DNA of 64,000 nt from an uncultured Lachnospiraceae bacterium (lineage in GTDB: Bacteria; Bacillota; Clostridia; Lachnospirales; Lachnospiraceae). Shown here in pieces: positions 61,887-64,000 of this stretch (position 1 is the first letter of the stretch; every line of letters starts with the position of its first letter). The stretch is taken from the NCBI GenBank assembly GCA_947586255.1, contig CANPXP010000006.1, positions 30,992-94,991 on the forward strand, read 5' to 3'. Under the pieces are notes generated by a model that ran no database searches, was not told the DNA's origin, and worked only from the letters and a program-made list of their open reading frames with translations. A program made the translations under genes and the position numbers.

Positions 61887-62843
61887 CTATTCTTTAGATT
61901 CCGCTGCCAACACGCCTTCAAAATACCGGATCGTGGGCATAAGCCCGTCTTCGAGAGAGATTGTCGGCTTCCAGTTCAGCTCTTTCCTGGCCAGGTCGAT
62001 AACCGGCTTTCGCTGCGTAGGATCATCCTGCGGCAGCGGCTTATGTACAATCTTTGACCTGGCGCCCGTCAGCTTCAGCACCAGTTCCGCCAACTCCAGC
62101 ATAGTGAATTCCCCGGGATTCCCCAGATTCACCGGGCCGGTAAAACCCTCTCTGCTCTCCATCATGCGGATCAGCCCATCCACAAGATCGTCCACATAGC
62201 AGAAGCTTCTGGTCTGCTGTCCGTCTCCATAGATGGTGATGTCCTCGCCCCGCAGTGCCTGCACGATGAAGTTGGACACTACCCGCCCGTCATCCGGCCG
62301 CATCCGGGGACCGTACGTATTGAAAATACGCACGATTTTGATGTCCACGCCATCCTGCCTGTGATAATCGAAAAAGAGCGTCTCAGCCATCCGCTTCCCC
62401 TCATCATAGCAGGAGCGAATACCGTCCGGGTTCACATGCCCCCAGTAGCTCTCCGGCTGCGGATGGATCTCCGGGTCGCCATACACCTCGCTGGTGCTGG
62501 CCTGTAAGACTCTGACTTTGCAGTGCCTGGCCAGATCGAGAACATTAATCGCCCCCATCACACCGGTTTTTGCGGTTTTCACCGGGTCAAACTGATAATG
62601 CGGCGGACTTGCTGGGCAGGCCAGGTTATAAATCTGATCGCACTCCACATAGATCGGCTCGATCACATCGTGGCGAAGAAACTCAAAATCCGGGTTCCCC
62701 ATCAGGCGGCGGATATTCTCCTTCCGTCCGGTGAACAGGTTGTCCAGGCAGATGACCTCATGGCCCTGTTCCAACAGTTTCTCACACAGATGGGACCCGA
62801 TGAAGCCGGCTCCGCCGGTAACTAGAATTCTCTTATGCGACAT
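61887..62843 (-). CDS. UDP-glucuronate decarboxylase (UDP-xylose synthase)
   Basis: A 318-residue extended SDR. It has the cofactor motif [10 protein letters not shown], the [10 protein letters not shown] loop, the catalytic Tyr/Lys in SCYDEGKR, and the [14 protein letters not shown] segment, which distinguish UXS from UDP-glucose epimerase. It decarboxylates UDP-glucuronate to UDP-xylose for surface glycans. It lies directly upstream of ugd in one operon. No glycosyltransferase genes are in view. Confidence 0.9.
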   Translation of the reverse strand: MSHKRILVTGGAGFIGSHLCEKLLEQGHEVICLDNLFTGRKENIRRLMGNPDFEFLRHDVIEPIYVECDQIYNLACPASPPHYQFDPVKTAKTGVMGAINVLDLARHCKVRVLQASTSEVYGDPEIHPQPESYWGHVNPDGIRSCYDEGKRMAETLFFDYHRQDGVDIKIVRIFNTYGPRMRPDDGRVVSNFIVQALRGEDITIYGDGQQTRSFCYVDDLVDGLIRMMESREGFTGPVNLGNPGEFTMLELAELVLKLTGARSKIVHKPLPQDDPTQRKPVIDLARKELNWKPTISLEDGLMPTIRYFEGVLAAESKE

Positions 62844-62931
62844 GTTTCATCTCTCCTCCGTTTTCTTCATTATGATTGCTAAAGTCTCCGTCCGAAAATC
62901 CTCATTACGGATTCGCAACACCGACGGAAAC

Positions 62932-62981
62932 AAAAAACTCCTGATATAAAGTCATCACTTTCACACTTTATATCAGGAGTT
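62932..62981 (-). terminator. Intrinsic terminator after the Rpn-type gene
   Basis: A perfect 17-base-pair stem with a 12-base loop (arms 62936-62952 and 62965-62981) is followed on the minus strand by a T-run. It lies 36 bases after the Rpn gene stop and ahead of the UDP-sugar operon. Confidence 0.75.
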
Positions 62982-63016
62982 CTGATTTCATATGGATATC
63001 CGTTTGCAGAATTGAT

Positions 63017-63964
63017 TTACCAGTATCTCTGCGCTGTTGCAAGCGCCTCATCTTCGCTCATACCGCGCTGGACAGACAACTGCTCTGCCGCCATCTCTAC
63101 AGTACCCTGCATTCCTTTTACCGTTTGCACGATTCCACAGATGAGACCTTCTTCTCTACCTTTTTCTCTACCTTTTTCTATACCTTCTTTTCTGCCTTTT
63201 TCCATGCCTTCTGCAAAACTTTCTTCCAGTTCCACCCTGTGGTCAGCCTGGTCTGCATAGTACGACATGTATTCCACCATCAGTCTCGGATCCATCTTCG
63301 CTGTTTTCACTGCTTTCACCAACTTTCTCGTATACGCGTCCTTAGCTTTCCCTTCCGCCAGATACTTCAGAAAATTCCCAAGTTCCGGTGTGACGTCATT
63401 CATCTCTGAATAGGGATTCAAGAAAATCTTCACTGCCCCGTCGTCAAGCGCCAGTCCCATGTCCTCTCTGCACCGGTTCTCAAAGGTATAGAGGTGCCTG
63501 CCCTTATGGAAGATATCCTCCATACAGATGAAAATCACAAAGCTCTTGTTCAGCCTGCGGTAGTTCGCTCCCCTGCTCAAAAGGTTCACGTCGATCAGGT
63601 TCTGGTAGTACCGGCTCCTCTGGGGCAGATCCGCCGCGTGCGCCGCCTGCATCTCCACATTGTAGACAGTGGCGGCCTCATCCTTCACATAGATATCCAG
63701 CCGGATACCCTTGGCGTCCTTCTTTACCTCGATGGTCTTCTCGCCTTCCAGGTACTCGATGCGTTCGATCTCCACATCCAGGATGATTTCCAGAAGCCGC
63801 CTGCACAGCTCCCTATCCTGCATCACCTTGTAGAAGATGAAGCGATCCGCCAGCGTCAGTTTCTTGAAGGACTTCAGTGCCGCGTTCTCTTCGCTGTCCT
63901 GTCTGCCCTTATTATATGACGCTCCAGAAGTTTTTGCAATGTTTTTTCGTTTGTTTTTCGCCAA
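63017..63964 (-). CDS. Rpn-family recombination-promoting nuclease/putative transposase
   Basis: A 315-residue PD-(D/E)XK protein. The core GIRLDIYVKDEAATVYNVEMQ supplies the Asp and the Glu-x-Gln variant of the active site. It is followed by RSRYYQNLIDVNLL and the family FIFICMEDIF/YTFENRC segments. A low-complexity tail EGMEKGRKEGIEKGREKGREEG (63140-63220), made of short DNA repeats, precedes the C-terminal domain. The start is TTG with GAGAGGAAAGA just before it. Rpn proteins are linked to recombination and, in some strains, phage defence (family knowledge). Confidence 0.88.
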   Translation of the reverse strand: MAKNKRKNIAKTSGASYNKGRQDSEENAALKSFKKLTLADRFIFYKVMQDRELCRRLLEIILDVEIERIEYLEGEKTIEVKKDAKGIRLDIYVKDEAATVYNVEMQAAHAADLPQRSRYYQNLIDVNLLSRGANYRRLNKSFVIFICMEDIFHKGRHLYTFENRCREDMGLALDDGAVKIFLNPYSEMNDVTPELGNFLKYLAEGKAKDAYTRKLVKAVKTAKMDPRLMVEYMSYYADQADHRVELEESFAEGMEKGRKEGIEKGREKGREEGLICGIVQTVKGMQGTVEMAAEQLSVQRGMSEDEALATAQRYW

Positions 63965-64000
63965 TCTTTCCTCTCTTTCCGCATGGGAGAAGAGATACTG

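Overview
The window looks like a chromosome segment from a fairly GC-rich Lachnospiraceae-type clostridium (Bacillota). The sequence evidence is strong AGGAGG-type ribosome binding sites, the SCIFF peptide and maturase pair beside a fused SecDF, a TIGR04086-type membrane protein, a MurE with the meso-diaminopimelate DNPR motif, and PD-(D/E)XK/Rpn-type nuclease families common in that group. No tRNA, rRNA or CRISPR array was seen.

Region 1 (1-31.8 kb) is mostly housekeeping. A long minus-strand operon runs murE-priA-def-fmt-zinc peptidase-rsmB-rlmN-prpC-prkC-rsgA (rsgA is cut by the window edge), with an internal promoter before prpC. A second minus-strand block carries TIGR04086 / scfA (SCIFF) / scfB / secDF / recJ / sugar-phosphate kinase. 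A CNNM/CorC-type protein stands alone on the plus strand. hisS-aspS then leads into an EamA transporter, an acyltransferase, an SseB-like protein and a hybrid histidine kinase. kduD (plus strand) and a YbaK-type deacylase plus condensation-like acyltransferase pair close the region.

Region 2 (about 32-59.7 kb) is the unusual part: a 27-kb, almost entirely minus-strand type VII (ESX/WXG100) secretion-like locus. At its head, an XRE-type regulator diverges from a 1676-residue FHA/FtsK-type EssC ATPase across a long inverted repeat that brackets the essC promoter. The following genes, in transcription order, are a LytTR regulator, an unknown protein, a kinase-TM-TPR protein, two TPR membrane proteins, a PP2C phosphatase, a kinase-TM-LRR protein, an EsaB-like ubiquitin-fold protein, six small WXG100-type helical proteins, a possible LXG-like effector, a DUF4176-type protein, a secreted/anchored VWA-FHA protein and three more TPR membrane proteins (one with LRRs). 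I see no EsaA or EssA and no canonical EssB. Instead the locus is rich in Ser/Thr phospho-signalling parts (two kinases, a phosphatase, two FHA proteins). A recent tandem duplication (about 46.3-50.5 kb) copied a TPR gene and a convergent PD-(D/E)XK gene. One nuclease copy has since lost its catalytic half, while the TPR ectodomains are far more diverged than the flanks.

Region 3 (59.7-64 kb) has tcdA, UDP-glucose dehydrogenase, UDP-glucuronate decarboxylase (together a UDP-xylose route) and an Rpn-family nuclease. The proposed working model, which is inference, is that the kinases, phosphatase, FHA domains and LytTR/XRE regulators gate a divergent type VII secretion machine, and that the LRR/TPR ectodomain proteins act as envelope sensors, scaffolds or substrate partners.
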